Source of the DNA: an uncultured Blautia sp.
GTDB taxonomy: Bacteria; Bacillota; Clostridia; Lachnospirales; Lachnospiraceae
Direction: 5' to 3'
DNA: 5,166 nucleotides
Assembly (NCBI GenBank): GCA_900765525.1
Contig: CAAFRY010000043.1
Coordinates: 1-5,166, forward strand
Shown piece by piece: positions 5,126 to 5,166 of the stretch. The first letter of the stretch is position 1. Each line of letters begins with the position of its first letter. Under the pieces are notes generated by a model. The model saw only the letters and a list, made by a program, of their open reading frames with translations, ran no database searches and was not told where the DNA came from. The translations under genes and the position numbers were made by a program.

Positions 5126-5166
5126 ATATCTGCTGAAAGAAGTTTTTCTGTATTAGTAAAAAGAAA

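Noticed and set aside
5126..5166. Divergent gene or promoter at the right edge
   Set aside because: No convincing plus-strand promoter, ribosome binding site or start codon with an open frame is visible in the remaining bases.

Overview
The window comes from a low-GC Gram-positive bacterium, most likely a member of the Lachnospiraceae (Clostridium cluster XIVa). The evidence is the string of strong AGGAGG-type ribosome binding sites, the class B sortase, the zinc-type (CxxC...CxxH) ribosomal protein bS18, a tryptophan-free SSB, and the neighbourhood DUF951 - rpsF - ssb - rpsR. Genus cannot be fixed from the sequence alone. The window is densely coded: seven genes on the plus strand and one convergent gene on the minus strand.

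Region 1 (1-3010) is a probable co-transcribed run. It starts with a membrane protein cut by the left edge (cytoplasmic zinc ribbon, disordered basic linker, one transmembrane helix, acidic stretch, two related extracytoplasmic domains). Then come a class B sortase, a sirtuin-type NAD-dependent deacylase and a small DUF951 protein. Gaps are 43, 33 and 15 bases, with a ribosome binding site before each start and no terminator between them.

Region 2 (3007-4321) is the classic rpsF-ssb-rpsR operon: bS6, single-stranded DNA-binding protein and bS18. A strong extended -10 promoter overlaps the DUF951 stop codon. It leaves a structured leader of about 100 bases containing two hairpins, one of them a candidate site for autoregulation by the S6:S18 complex. 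The operon ends in a long, perfect, probably bidirectional terminator.

Region 3 (4318-4399) is intergenic and holds a second, perfect 21-bp inverted repeat that partly overlaps the terminator's T-tract. It looks like a dispersed palindromic element or a second transcript-end structure.

Region 4 (4400-5166, minus strand) is a GntR/FCD transcription factor with a complete predicted metal site and a near-ideal promoter. A near-palindrome centred on the -10 box is a candidate operator. Its targets are not visible; they probably lie beyond the right edge or elsewhere.

Most of the window is ordinary core-genome material. I see no convincing undescribed defence, mobile or RNA system. The points most worth checking are the rpsF leader, the 21-bp inverted repeat, the gntR operator, the serine-capped SSB tail, and the pairing of the zinc-ribbon membrane protein with the sortase.
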